Below, piece by piece: positions 32,620 through 47,051 of a DNA stretch of 64,000 nt (position 1 is its first letter; the number at the start of each line of letters is the position of its first letter). The position numbers and the translations under genes were made by a program. The notes below the pieces were generated by a model that saw nothing but the letters and a program-made list of their open reading frames with translations, had not been told where the DNA came from and searched no databases. This DNA comes from Raphanus sativus. Lineage: Eukaryota > Streptophyta > Magnoliopsida > Brassicales > Brassicaceae. The stretch lies in NCBI RefSeq assembly GCF_000801105.2, contig NC_079519.1:28495288-28559287 (forward strand), written 5' to 3'.

Positions 32620-33840
32620 ACAATCAAATTCATTAGTTAGTACACAACCCTAGTTATAAAACATAATTCATAAAGTAAATTAAAACACCAAAGTTCATGA
32701 GCTAAAACACCAAAACTCATTAAACAAAACACCAAATTTTGACCTTCTCGAATATCATAGCTTAGAACATCTCAAGTAACATATGGATTCTTGATGTCAT
32801 GACATCAAACAAATTGTGTCGTTATTCTACCGTTCAAGCTAGATAGCGATTTCACTGCATCATCATCTCACATCGAATTGGAAGAAACAAAAACAATAGA
32901 GCATGCAATGATGAAAACGACTGTTGTGATTTCCCGAGAAAGAGGAAAAGCTACTGACAATGAGCAAGTGACACTGAAAGTAAGTCTTGCATCATCAAAG
33001 ACAATCACTTCAAAATCAGACATGTCCTTGATAGTAATTTCAGAACTATAGTAACCTAACCACAATTTGTAGGAGATAAATGTATGTGACTTGAGAAGAC
33101 ATTACAAAGAGAAGACTATTGGTGAAATTTATGAACGATACATGTAAATTGTTAGATGCATATCAAAAGTTGGAGCTTGAGACAAGCTCTGAGTCGAAGA
33201 AAGATGTAATGATTCATGACTAGTGGTTTACACAAAAGTTTATATATTACTTAAAGAGTTTTCGTGTTTTATTTTATTAATTAGGTTTTCATATTTTCTT
33301 TTTGATGTTAATTTTTTGTGCATTATAGTTTTGAATAAGTTGTAATAAACCCTACAAGGTCTCTGTTGATTAATAGGAAATAAGCTTCTAAGAACTAAGA
33401 ATAATCTGTAAGAGAAGAATAGGGTTTAAAAAGCATGAATTTTCAATCTATTTTTTGTGTGAACAAATGTTCATCTTAGATGCATGAAAATCCGAAACAT
33501 TATCAAGAAACTCCACCAAAACTGAGTCACGATACGTCGCAAACGCTAATGCACAAAAATGACCAAAACCACAGATACATACTAAAGAAGAAAACAATTC
33601 GATCAATGAGATACTTGCTTACTTAGGGGACAGTAGGAGCTAGGATGCAGCGGGAAAAAAAATCCCGAGTAAATCCAGCGATTGCAGTTCAATGTTTGTA
33701 AGACTATGCACGGGACAGAGAATCTACAAGTAAAGTAACAAACTCAAAGATCATTGGATTTTTACCTAGAAGAAGAAACGTCACAGACCAGAGGAAGAGT
33801 TTCAAATATTTCCCGGGATTAGCATCTATAAGAAAAAAAA
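32620..33840. other. Upstream region of the Yippee-like gene, unassigned
   Basis: Around 32850-33065 the composition is coding-like on both strands (plus: TIEHAMMKTTVVISRERGKA; minus: MWLGYYSSEITIKDMSDFEV), but neither is recognisable. The rest is AT-rich. It may be the 5' UTR and leader intron of the minus-strand Yippee-like gene. Confidence 0.3.
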
Positions 33841-33867
33841 TATAGTGATTATAAAATTAAAGTCACC

Positions 33868-33895
33868 AGCCATGGCCCAATACTACAGCCCACGG
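33868..33895 (-). promoter_or_regulatory. Possible site II promoter elements
   Basis: GGCCCA at 33874-33879 and AGCCCA at 33887-33892 read TGGGCC and TGGGCT on the minus strand. Such site II motifs are common in promoters of plant housekeeping genes. If real they would drive the minus-strand Yippee-like gene 1.3 kb away through a long leader. Confidence 0.25.
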
Positions 33896-34100
33896 CCTAC
33901 AAGTGTAATATTGAGTTATTTTTTGAAGATAATTTCGCAAATACCCAAGACCCACCATAAGTTGGCTTATTCTGAGGAGTTAGGGTGCTTATATAGATAA
34001 AAATTGATTATTGAATCAAATATAAGATACGATTTTGTTTTCAGTCAAACATGAAAAAGAACTTACGTGTTTTGGTTGATCTCTATCCCTAGAACTTTAG

Positions 34101-34108
34101 TATATATA
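34101..34108 (+). promoter_or_regulatory. Putative TATA box of the defensin-like gene
   Basis: TATATATA lies 88-95 bases before the ATG at 34196. Confidence 0.55.
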
Positions 34109-34195
34109 CGTATGCTGAGATCAATGGAATCAAACTTTTACGAGTCTTTATTTATTTGCAAGTTAAAGCCTTTTAAGATCTAAAGTGAAAGAAAC

Positions 34196-34500
34196 ATGAA
34201 AAGCTCCTTCACATTCACCATCTTCTTTTTTGTTCTTCTCCTTACCTCTTGTTAGTCATATCTGATATAAATGTATTTATTTATATTCTGTTTAACTAAC
34301 AATTGATTAATGACTTTTGGTATATTTATTTTATAGGTGTGGTGATGAGTGCAAGGACGAATGAAATAAGCACAAACGAGAGATTGATACCTATAACATG
34401 CAACACCGATCAAGATTGTACTAAGTATTGCAAAGGTCCCATCCACAAGTGCAAATATCATACTTGTGCATGCGTACCCGGAAACCCTAATTGTTGCTAG
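34196..34500 (+). CDS. Defensin-like (DEFL) secreted cysteine-rich peptide
   Basis: Exon 1 (34196-34250) encodes a hydrophobic signal peptide, and exon 2 (34337-34500) the mature peptide; together they give 72 residues. The intron splits a Cys codon in phase 1 within the signal region, the usual DEFL layout. The mature part has eight cysteines in the order C-x5-C-x3-C-x6-C-x4-C-x-C-x6-CC, with the CxxxC and CxC pairs of the cysteine-stabilised alpha-beta fold. DEFL peptides act in the apoplast in defence or in pollen-pistil signalling. Its place between the DUF26 gene and BSK7 fits the small DEFL genes At1g63522 and At1g63535 that I remember in Arabidopsis. Which subgroup it belongs to is uncertain. 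Confidence 0.88.
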
Positions 34501-35409
34501 AATAATCTTAAATGTTGGTTTTTAAACCTCGTTTATCTTTTGCACTGGAGTTTCTACCCAAAAATAAATAAAATTATGTTTTTTTCTTCTGTTGACAATG
34601 TTTTGAACCAATGGTCACACCGCTGTTTTTTTTTTGTGATTGAATTTGGAAGAACGCAAAATTGCTACATAACTAAACCGGAAATAGATGTTACTGGTTT
34701 GTATATAACAAGACATGTTAAAAGAAAAAATCTAAACCAGACAAATTATATGTCAGCAGCATAATATGTGACATTGGATTGCACCATAATCACTTTATTT
34801 CAAAGTAGGAAGAATCATTTTAGAATTTTTTTTTCATACAAATTAGAAATACTAAAATATATCCAACTACTGATTAATGGATGGATTAGACATTTTCTTG
34901 ATACCGCTAAACAAGCTCGTTGAGCTTAAACTATTCAGTAGAAGAAGACTGGTTTGCTTCCTTCTGAAGAATGCATAAACGACAACTGCACTCTAGCAGA
35001 GAATGCCTTTTGCGATCTCGGTTCCATGTTTCTTTCTGCTTCTTTCTTTGGACCCCTGATTGAAGAAACCGTGTTTCTAACCCTTGTGAGTTCTGATTTC
35101 TGACAATGCAATTGAAAGACAGTGAAGAATGGTGTCTCGCACCTAGTACAAAAGAAAAAAAAAAAACTAAAGCCTTCTTCAATCATGATTCATTCACACC
35201 AAACAAGAAAGTATTGAACAACAATAGTAAAGGTAAAACTAGCATGGTTCCCCCATACAGCTAAAAAGCCGAACTCCTATCAACATTCAGAAACAGTGTA
35301 GTTTACAAATTTCAACATAAGAATCAAAGTCCATATAAAGTTTGGAGGTCATATTTCCAGCAAAGATCTGTTGAATTAGTGACAAAAAATTCAGATTCTG
35401 TTCATCCGA
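34501..35409. other. DEFL 3' flank and intergenic
   Basis: No secure gene. A GC-richer stretch at 34925-35190 is open in two minus-strand frames with no recognisable product. Confidence 0.4.
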
Positions 35410-35470
35410 GGGTCCATAGCTCAGTGGTAGAGCATTCGACTGAAGATCGAGAGGTCACCAGTTAGGCCCT
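35410..35470 (+). pseudogene. Truncated tRNA, Cys-type body with GAA anticodon
   Basis: GGGTCCATAGCTCAGTGGTA is the acceptor and D-arm start of plant tRNA-Cys, and GGCCCT closes the acceptor stem. The anticodon loop reads CTGAAGA, so the anticodon is GAA (Phe) instead of GCA (Cys), one base different. The T arm is mostly deleted: GGTCACCAGTTAGGCCCT lacks the TTCGAA loop and its stem, leaving 61 nt instead of about 72. It lacks the internal B box needed for RNA polymerase III and cannot fold as a tRNA, so it is a pseudogene. Confidence 0.85.
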
Positions 35471-36141
35471 TTGTAATTTTTGTTGCTTTTTACCTTTCTT
35501 TTCCAAATTTCAGCTCATGACTTTATAATGTGATTGTAGAAGACTATTTAACTTCTTAGTTGATGACTGTAGAAGACAAGACTATTTAGTTTCTTGTGAT
35601 AACTATGTATAAACTATCTGCTTATGTAATGTGGGTATGTATTGCAAGAAAGAAAAGTCTGCACAGAAAAACAAGAACATCTCTGATATTGCAAAGTTCA
35701 AACAAAAGATCATCAAAAGTAAAAAAAAAAACACAAAGTGCTCTCTTTACAAACATGTTATTTATTATTACAAAACATTGATTACAAAATAATGGAACCC
35801 ATCAAAGAAAATCCACAATCACACCATTCCCAAATCTATAATCAAATCTCCATCAAAAGATTCAACACATGCAATTTTTTTTCTTTATGTATAACAGGGA
35901 AGTGTCATGCCAGTTGAAAACAAAAACGAGACCAAATGAATGCTTCAAGTACTTGGAAAGAAAGAAAGAACAAGGTAAAGGGAACAACTAGAGCGATGGT
36001 GATGATGATAACTGTTTGGTAGCTTATCTACTTATGAGGATGATAGTGGGTTTTGATCTGATTCTGCAAACCCTATGCGGTGTGTTTCGGTTAATGTAAG
36101 AAAGATAGATAAACAATCTTTGTGCTTTCTTGTTACCATCA
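35471..36141. other. Intergenic and BSK7 3' UTR
   Basis: No gene seen. The last 150-250 bases are probably the 3' UTR of the minus-strand BSK7 gene. Confidence 0.5.
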
Positions 36142-39650
<3,509 letters not shown>

Positions 39651-39651
39651 A

Positions 39652-40429
39652 CTATATCTTGATCCGTGCGACCGCACGGGTATTAATTTTCTATTTTAGT
39701 TTTTATTTATTTATATTAAGTGATGTATTTGTAATATTTGATCATTTTACATTGACTACGTTAGGGATGTGTATTTGGATACTCACTGTTCGGTTAAAAT
39801 CTATTGGGTTTGAGATTCCCGAGTTTAAAGATTTCAGCAACATTCAAAATTTATAAATTTTGGTTTCAGTTTGATTCGGGTATTTGCGGGTTCGGTTCGG
39901 ATACAGATAACCAGTTTAAATTATTTTAAAATTTTCAAAATTTATATATACTTTAAATTTCTCAAAACATATAAATTTGAGTAATGTAAGCCAAAATAAC
40001 TAAATTAAAAATTAAAAAACAGGTTGAACTTCAATATTTGGATGGAAAATAAATATATATTTTAAATATTTTGGTGTTTGATTATTGTTTATCTACTTTA
40101 TATGTTTACTTTTGACTATTTTTAAATAGCTTAGACAACTTTAAGTTGACAAAAAGATAATTTTAAAATATCACTAATTGTTGAAAAATAAAAAAATACA
40201 TTAATCTAACTAAAAAGACAAACATTAAAATAGGAAAGAAAAAACACATTAATTTAACTGAAAAAGACAATCATTAAAATAGGAAAGAAAAAGAAACACA
40301 TTAATCTAAATGAAAAAGACAAGTATTTAAATAGGAAACTCAATTTAATTCTCAGTGGCATGAAAATATAATTAAATTTGAAAACTAAGAGTATTTCTAT
40401 ATGTGTACTTCTGTTTTAATAAGATAGAT
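39652..40429 (-). mobile_element. Degenerate non-autonomous Helitron
   Basis: The minus-strand 5' end TCTATCTTATTAAAACAG is at 40429, preceded by A. At the other end the hairpin CCCGTGCGGTCGCACGG (39664-39680) and a short spacer lead to ATAG instead of CTAG, next to a T. So the 3' terminus carries one change. 778 bp, no genes. Confidence 0.7.
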
Positions 40430-41633
40430 GTGAACTTCAGGTTTATCAAAATAGTTTCCACCGACATAACTCTCCAATATTTTTATCTGATTTTTTTTCT
40501 TCCAACGGTAGAAACGGCTTTTCACCGACCTTCCCATCATTACCTGCGACCTGCGACCTTATATCGATAAAATTTACATTATTTTTATTTTGTTTCTTTT
40601 TTTTTCTGCAAAGGTTTTTATTTGTTTTGTTTCTTCGTAGTTCTTACCTTGAAAAGACACACAATTTTTCTTATATTCTTTAAACTTTTTTGTCCTAATA
40701 AAATAAATTATTCACGAAATTTTAGATTTTTTTCAACTAGTTTTATTAAGAAAGCAGAGTCCAAATACAAGACCCAAATACAAGGTCCATGCCATAAAAC
40801 ACCATACCTAAGCCAAAAGCCAATCTACGACAGACAAAGAAAATGGAAAACAAATGGGTTGAGCCCAAAAACCGAAAAACCCACTTAACCGACAAACCCG
40901 TCTAACACATCGTCACACGTCGAATAATACGTGTCTAATCCTCAGCTACGAAACACATGCCGTCTATATCTTCATCTTCCCCACCGCCGGGGACCTAATC
41001 TGCGTTTCACCGGACTCATCCCGGAACTATCACATGTACCTTCATCGTCTGAAATCTTACCACTGGAGAGCGTCCATCAAACCATATTGATATTTCATCC
41101 AGTCACCAAGCCATCAACTACGAGATTTAAGAACCAGAACCTGAAATCGATCATCTTCTTTACCTTGGCTTCATCTTCGAAGAGCATCAATCAACTTCTG
41201 TTGATATCTCAATCAACAAACCAAACCGATAGAGTGAGTAGAAGAGGGTCACGGAATCAGCACACACACATAATAACTATCATGAAATCGGCGACGTAGA
41301 GCTGAGAAAGCCTCCACCCTCCAGAGTCATAGCCGGCAACGACAGAGTTATATGAACCTTCGCATCCAGGAGCCATAAAATCTTACGTTAGAACTGAACC
41401 GGAAAGGAGAAGAACGAGACATCTCTCTCTCAGACCAAACATGCACAAGAAAAGAAAAAGGAAATCATAAACCGGACCGACAGTGGCTGTGGGAACCCAT
41501 CCGCAGGCCGGAAAAATAATTCACGGCGACGTATCCACGAAATTTTAGATAATTAGTCTGTTTATAAAAAAAATTACAATATGAAACTAATTTTGTTATT
41601 ATCCATATGTAAAGATATTCTCTCTATTTCATA
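40430..41633. other. Intergenic, partly GC-richer, unknown
   Basis: 40740-41530 is less AT-rich than its surroundings and contains protein-like fragments with stops in every frame. It may be an old transposon or gene remnant, but I could not assign it. Confidence 0.35.
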
Positions 41634-41881
41634 CTCCATTTATTTCATAATAATTATCATTTTATATTTTTTCCTTTTTCTTTCAAATAAGTGATATTTT
41701 ATAATTTCAATGTAACTTTTTATATTAAATCCATATTTACACTTTTAAATAATCAATAGATTTGTATTTAAATCATTTTTATTTAATTTATCATATATTG
41801 AATAGAAATATATTAGTCTATAATATATTTTTTAATTTCATGAAAAATGTTAAAATGACACTTATAAAGAAACGGAAGGAG
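41634..41881. mobile_element. Stowaway-like MITE, decayed
   Basis: About 248 bp. The left end CTCCATTTATTTCATAATAA and the complement of the right end (CTCCTTCCGTTTCTTTATAA) form an inverted repeat. TA flanks the left side and TT the right, so one target base has changed. Part of a related copy follows at about 41900-42100. Confidence 0.75.
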
Positions 41882-42104
41882 TTTAAATATTATTTTAATA
41901 TTTTTATTGTTAAAAGAGTGACATTTTAGAATTTTAATGAAATTTTCAGTTTAATATTAGTTACAAATGTATTGATTTTATTAAATTTTATTTATCTCAT
42001 ATATTATTGGTTGAATACGTGTAATTAAGAAAAACTTAAATATATTTCAATTATTTTCTTAACGAGGAAAATGTCAAAATGATGTTATCATGAAATGGAA
42101 CGAG

Positions 42105-43038
42105 CCGTTGAGAGGTTTTTTTTTTCGGGCAAATAATTCCGAGTTTGTAGTTTAGCTTACTGTCGGAAAACTTATTTAGCTTAATGATCGAGTCCTTGGG
42201 TAACGATTTATCCCGGGCCATACAAGAAAACTCATTAACGTCAGGGCCCAACGATCCATAAGCGAGTAAAACGAAACTACACGTAGTACATCTTCTATAA
42301 TTATAAACGTCAAACAGTTCTCATCGGTCAAAACGGGCACGAAATTCTCTTCACTCGAATAGAAACTGAGAGGCGTTTGGCTTCCTTCACTCCGTTTTGA
42401 GATGTTTCCATTGGATATGTTTTTTTTGTCAAGCATATTCTTTGTTGTAATGTTTCCATAGGAAAATTGAGAACATAGAAAGCTTTTGGACTTGATTTTA
42501 CCAGATTATATGTTCGAAACATGAATAGTGTGATCAAATTCAACACATTCACCGGTCTTGTTTTTTTTTTATAACCGTGGAGATCCCGAATGTTTTCTAG
42601 ATCCAAAGATTATAAACGTGGATATCCCAAATGATTTCTAGACCTAAAAATTAATCCCACGAATTTCATGGTACTCTATATATTCTTTCCATTTAAAACA
42701 GTACGAGTGGATAAAGAGACTCGAATCCAGGGTGGTACTCACAGTTATGAACCATTTACCACTAAGTCAAAACCAAAACAACTTGGTTACCAGTCTGGAT
42801 TTGACTTCGGCTCAAATATTTTATATGGAATACTACAACATATGATCGGTCTATCCCTTATATTAGTCGTAAGGTATTTCAAATTCGAGTTAGGCAGTGT
42901 GATACGTTTTCCGGGTACTTCATTCTATAACACTTAGTGTGTTTTTCAAGGACCGACCGGATCACTCGACAAAATTTATCAAAAAGAAATTTCAACACAT
43001 TCACATGTCGAACCAATAAGACAACATATATACAATTA
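42105..43038. other. Intergenic, no gene recognised
   Basis: Mixed-composition DNA. Several open frames of 60-90 codons occur on both strands but none resembles a known family. Confidence 0.4.
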
Positions 43039-43039
43039 A

Positions 43040-44340
43040 CTAGGTGATTTTTCCGTACTCATGCATGGATATAAATATTTTTAAAATAAATATATTAGCA
43101 TATATTATAAGAACTGATTAATTTTTTACTTTTAATTTAAATAATTTTACAATTTATAGGTATAATAAATATTAAAAATATTATATTTTTGAGTTAGACA
43201 TGTAATTTTTGTATATGTAATATCTAGTCGGTTTAGTTATTGCTTTAGTATATTAGATTTCATCTACTTCTTTGATTTCAAAAATAATATTTTGTTTCTC
43301 TAAATATATTAAAATTTTGATAATTTTTATTGTACATTTAAATTGGTTTTTATCTTAAATATATAAGTATGTTTCAGTGAGATTTTGTAGAGCAGAACAT
43401 TTTCTGAAAAGCAAATAGACAAAATAAAATAAAGTGTAAATTATTAAAGATTACATAAAGGAATATAAATATAAATTTTGAAGCTCATGCATATATATAT
43501 TTTCTTAAATATATAAATTGTTAAAATTGTTTATTTTTATTTTATTTTAATATGTTTTGAGGTATGCATAATATATATAAATAAAATATTACTATAAAAT
43601 AATTTGCTTTATTCTATTATTTTTATTAATATTATGATTATTTTCTTTAACTTTCCCTTTTTATGAAATCAAACTGTATGTAAATATTATAAAAAAATGT
43701 TTTTAAAATTGTAAACTTTTACATTTTATCATATGTGTTACTCAAAAAAAAAATGAAATTAAATCAAAATCTAATTAACAGAAACTACAGAATAAAAAGG
43801 AAAATAAATTTAATAATAGTAATTAAATATAATATTAAATTTCATTAAATGTAGCTCTGTAATCAACCATCACAAGAATCAACGTGAATACAACATGTAA
43901 GAAACTGAATTATCAATAATATTACAATATATTTTATTTTATTATTTTTACTAATATCATGATTATTTTCTTTAACTTTCTGTTTTATGAAATCAAATTG
44001 TATGTAAATATTATAAACTTTTACTTTTTATAATATGTGTTACTCGAAAAATAAGAAAAGAAATTAAATTAAAATATAATTAACAGAAACTACATAAGAA
44101 AAATGAAAATAAATTTAATACTGATAATTAAATGTAATATTTTAAATTTACTAAAAGTAAATTTGTAATTAAACATCACGATAATTAACGTGAGCACGAC
44201 AATGCAAGAATCTTACTTATCAGATATATCATAGAAATGTTAAAAGAAACATATATATAATTATTAATTATAACAGAGTTTTGAAATTAAACATATTGTT
44301 AGTTGTTGTAATCAGTGTATGGGCTTTAGTATCCTGTAAA
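43040..44340 (-). mobile_element. Helitron 3' end and repeat-rich body, incomplete
   Basis: CTAG at 43040-43043 with a T next to it on the minus strand, then a spacer and a weak hairpin (CCGTACTCATGCATGG), fits a Helitron 3' end. The body has two direct units of about 325 bp at 43613-43900 and 43938-44210. No 5' end was found. The LINE at 44365 may have landed within it. Confidence 0.5.
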
Positions 44341-44906
44341 ATATATATTGGACATGATTGTTATTGAAATGCTATTAGTAAAAATAATAAAATATGTTTT
44401 GGTTAAGAAAATATATATTGGATTAAGAGAGATAAAGAAGAGCCAATACAAACTAAATTTTCAGCTGGTCGAGATTTCTCTCTCAGGCACAAAACCCAAG
44501 GCGTTGACATGAAGAAAGGGGCACGAGTTTTGCTGATTGTGACTACTCATGTAGGTTACCGTTAGTAGCAAGTTCCCCCAAAGAACCAGCGGTCAAGAAA
44601 GGGTCTAACCTAATTCTTTACCGCAAAAGCTACCTTCTTCCTCATTTCAAAAATCACTCTCAAGATCTACAAGGATTCAAGCAAACCAACCGTTCAAAGC
44701 AGACAAATTCCCCTTAGGAGCTTGATAGCTACTCTCGAATCTACCTGATCTACCGCTACAGGAAGAAAGGAATTTTCGAAACTGAATTTTTCTACTAGGA
44801 GTCGACTAGTTACTCCTCCAGTAGACATCAACAGTTCACCAACTCTGTTCTCGGTGGGCTCCAGACGTTTCCCTCCAAGTGACCCCTGAGAACCATTGAA
44901 GCTGAC

Positions 44907-47051
44907 ATGGATCGACGCTACACTGCAGAAGAGAGAGGAAAAAGAATCAATAACAAAAGCGAAGAAAACGAAATCAGAAGAATACGAGCTCCACCGCTTG
45001 ATACCTCTGCTCTGATTGAAGAAAATGCTCTGACTCTGATTGGAAGACTCACAAATCCCCAAGAGCAACGAATCTGGGCACTCATCCCATCTTTGCCACG
45101 GAAATGGAACACTCAAGGGAGAGTGGTGGGGGCGGACCTAGGACATAACTGCTTTCAGTTTCGTTTTGAAAAAGAGGAAGATCTCAGGAAAGTACTTGAA
45201 AATGGTCCATACCACTTTGGCTACTGGATGGTCATCTTACAACGATGGGAACCTGTTATTTCTGACTTCTTCCCCTCCACGATTCCCTTCTGGGTAAGAA
45301 TAAAGGGTTTGTCTCTCCACTTCTGGCATGAGAAGATGGTCTGTAGCATAGGCAAAGAACTGGGGCTAGTGGACAAACACGAGTTAACAAAGACCTCAGC
45401 AAGAGTACGTGTGTTGGTAAATGGCCTCAAGCCGCTCATAAAGGAGACCATAAGAGAGTTTGATTCAGGAGAAGAAAGCAAGATTACCTTGGAGTATGAG
45501 AGGCTCGAAAATCACTGCACAATCTGTCTACGACTGTCTCATAAAAAGGAACATTGTCCTTCCTCCACTATAATCGGTATTGACAGAGAAGTCCAACCTC
45601 TAGAAAGCAACCCTCCAGTAAGATTAGGGGAAGGAGAGACCAGAGCAGAGCAACACGCCCCTCCCCAACGCCTCATGCCACGAGAAGCTACAAAATACCC
45701 TCAGATGGAGTTCCAAAAACGAGTCGATAGGCACGGAATAAGCTTTGGAGATAGAGTGAGCACTAGACATACTCGTAACCCTCCCCCTGCATGGAAGGAA
45801 TCACCTATTAGACAACCAAATCGGTTGATTCTTGGACATGATGAGAGAGTGGAGCGTACCGAATATGCATCTCCTCCATATACGAAGAACAGACGTCATC
45901 ACCCGTATGAGATCACCCATAGGCGTGCGCTCTTCCCACAGAGGGAGACACGTGGATGGAGGGTGAAGCAACACCAACAGCAACCTAGAGAAGAAATCTC
46001 TCCAAATAATATGGGCCAAAGGCTACAGCAACCTGCTAATCTACAAACGCCACAACAGGAAAGCCAAAGTCAGACAATTCGTCAACAAACGAGGGAACAG
46101 ATCTTGGAAGAAATAAACCAGACCACTCAGCAATACCTAAGTTGTGATGACCCTACGGAAGCTGCTGCTAGACGCCTCAGAGTTCAAGAAAGTAACGTTC
46201 GAGGGGAGGTGGAGGAGACGGTTGCAGTAATGATGGGGGAAAATAGAATAATACAGGATGTCCTCCCTGCCAATGCTCAACAGTGTAACAACCATCAAGT
46301 ACAATCAAGAGAACATGCTAGAGAACAAGTGATGGAAGATCTACAAAACGTTACCCTCCAATATCTAAGCAGTGCAGACCCAACGGAAGCCAAGGCCAGA
46401 AGACTTAGAGTTCTGGCCAGCGACTCTTTAGGCCATATGGAGGAAGTGGCTACTAGTATCCTTGCGACAAAAGGTATCGGTCCTAACAATCTACAATCAG
46501 TGGAACCAGCTGTCAATCGTCAAGGCTCAGACAGAAACGCTACAAATTATCTCCCTTTCGACAGATCTCCAATAGAAAACTTACCAAGAAGATCAAGCAC
46601 TGAGGCTAGCGTTGAACAGCCAGTCTCTCCGCGACGAGAGAGGAGATCGGAGGCTCAAAATGCTCCTATTGTACCTCTGCCTATTGAGGCAGTAGTGATT
46701 GAAAACGCCACGAGGGGAGAGGCAGACATTGAGGGTAGACCAGAAATAGCAAGAGGTCCGCCTGCTCGGCTCAGATCGATGGTAATCAGCCCTCGGACCC
46801 TCAACGGAGCTAGCTCCAGAAAGAGAAACCTATCTCTAGCCTCACGCTCCCCCGCAGGTAACCAAGGTACGCGAACCAGGAGGGACTCCCCTTCAAACTC
46901 TAATGGAAAGAGACGTAACAACAGTCAACAACAGAATGATGCCACTTTACTGGGAACTTCTCAAGGAGGGGCTCAACCTCGAGTAAACCTGATTCCAGCC
47001 ATCTCGAAGTCAAGGAAGGATTTTCAAGATCCTCCACCCCGGATTCCTTAG
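44907..47051 (+). CDS. LINE ORF1 protein (DUF4283 and zinc knuckle)
   Basis: An uninterrupted 714-codon frame. DUF4283 spans about residues 40-190 (LTLIGRLTNPQEQRIWALI at its start). A CX2CX4HX4C zinc knuckle (CTICLRLSHKKEHC) begins at residue 204. The long remainder is basic, Gln- and Arg-rich, and contains a direct duplication of about 54 residues at roughly 394-447 and 470-523. Plant LINE ORF1 proteins bind the element RNA and package it for target-primed reverse transcription. That ORF1 is open while ORF2 is broken is notable and may be chance. Confidence 0.9.
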   Translation: MDRRYTAEERGKRINNKSEENEIRRIRAPPLDTSALIEENALTLIGRLTNPQEQRIWALIPSLPRKWNTQGRVVGADLGHNCFQFRFEKEEDLRKVLENGPYHFGYWMVILQRWEPVISDFFPSTIPFWVRIKGLSLHFWHEKMVCSIGKELGLVDKHELTKTSARVRVLVNGLKPLIKETIREFDSGEESKITLEYERLENHCTICLRLSHKKEHCPSSTIIGIDREVQPLESNPPVRLGEGETRAEQHAPPQRLMPREATKYPQMEFQKRVDRHGISFGDRVSTRHTRNPPPAWKESPIRQPNRLILGHDERVERTEYASPPYTKNRRHHPYEITHRRALFPQRETRGWRVKQHQQQPREEISPNNMGQRLQQPANLQTPQQESQSQTIRQQTREQILEEINQTTQQYLSCDDPTEAAARRLRVQESNVRGEVEETVAVMMGENRIIQDVLPANAQQCNNHQVQSREHAREQVMEDLQNVTLQYLSSADPTEAKARRLRVLASDSLGHMEEVATSILATKGIGPNNLQSVEPAVNRQGSDRNATNYLPFDRSPIENLPRRSSTEASVEQPVSPRRERRSEAQNAPIVPLPIEAVVIENATRGEADIEGRPEIARGPPARLRSMVISPRTLNGASSRKRNLSLASRSPAGNQGTRTRRDSPSNSNGKRRNNSQQQNDATLLGTSQGGAQPRVNLIPAISKSRKDFQDPPPRIP

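Noticed and set aside
34931..35186. Two overlapping 83-codon minus-strand frames
   Set aside because: Neither frame has recognisable motifs or clear splice context, and two open frames over the same bases is what chance in GC-richer DNA gives.
40931..41299. 122-codon plus-strand frame in a GC-richer island
   Set aside because: No family resemblance, low-complexity Ser/Pro/His content, and no supporting splice or promoter signals.
44694..45116. Minus-strand frame of 140 codons
   Set aside because: It lies antisense to the LINE 5' UTR and the start of ORF1, with no family resemblance.
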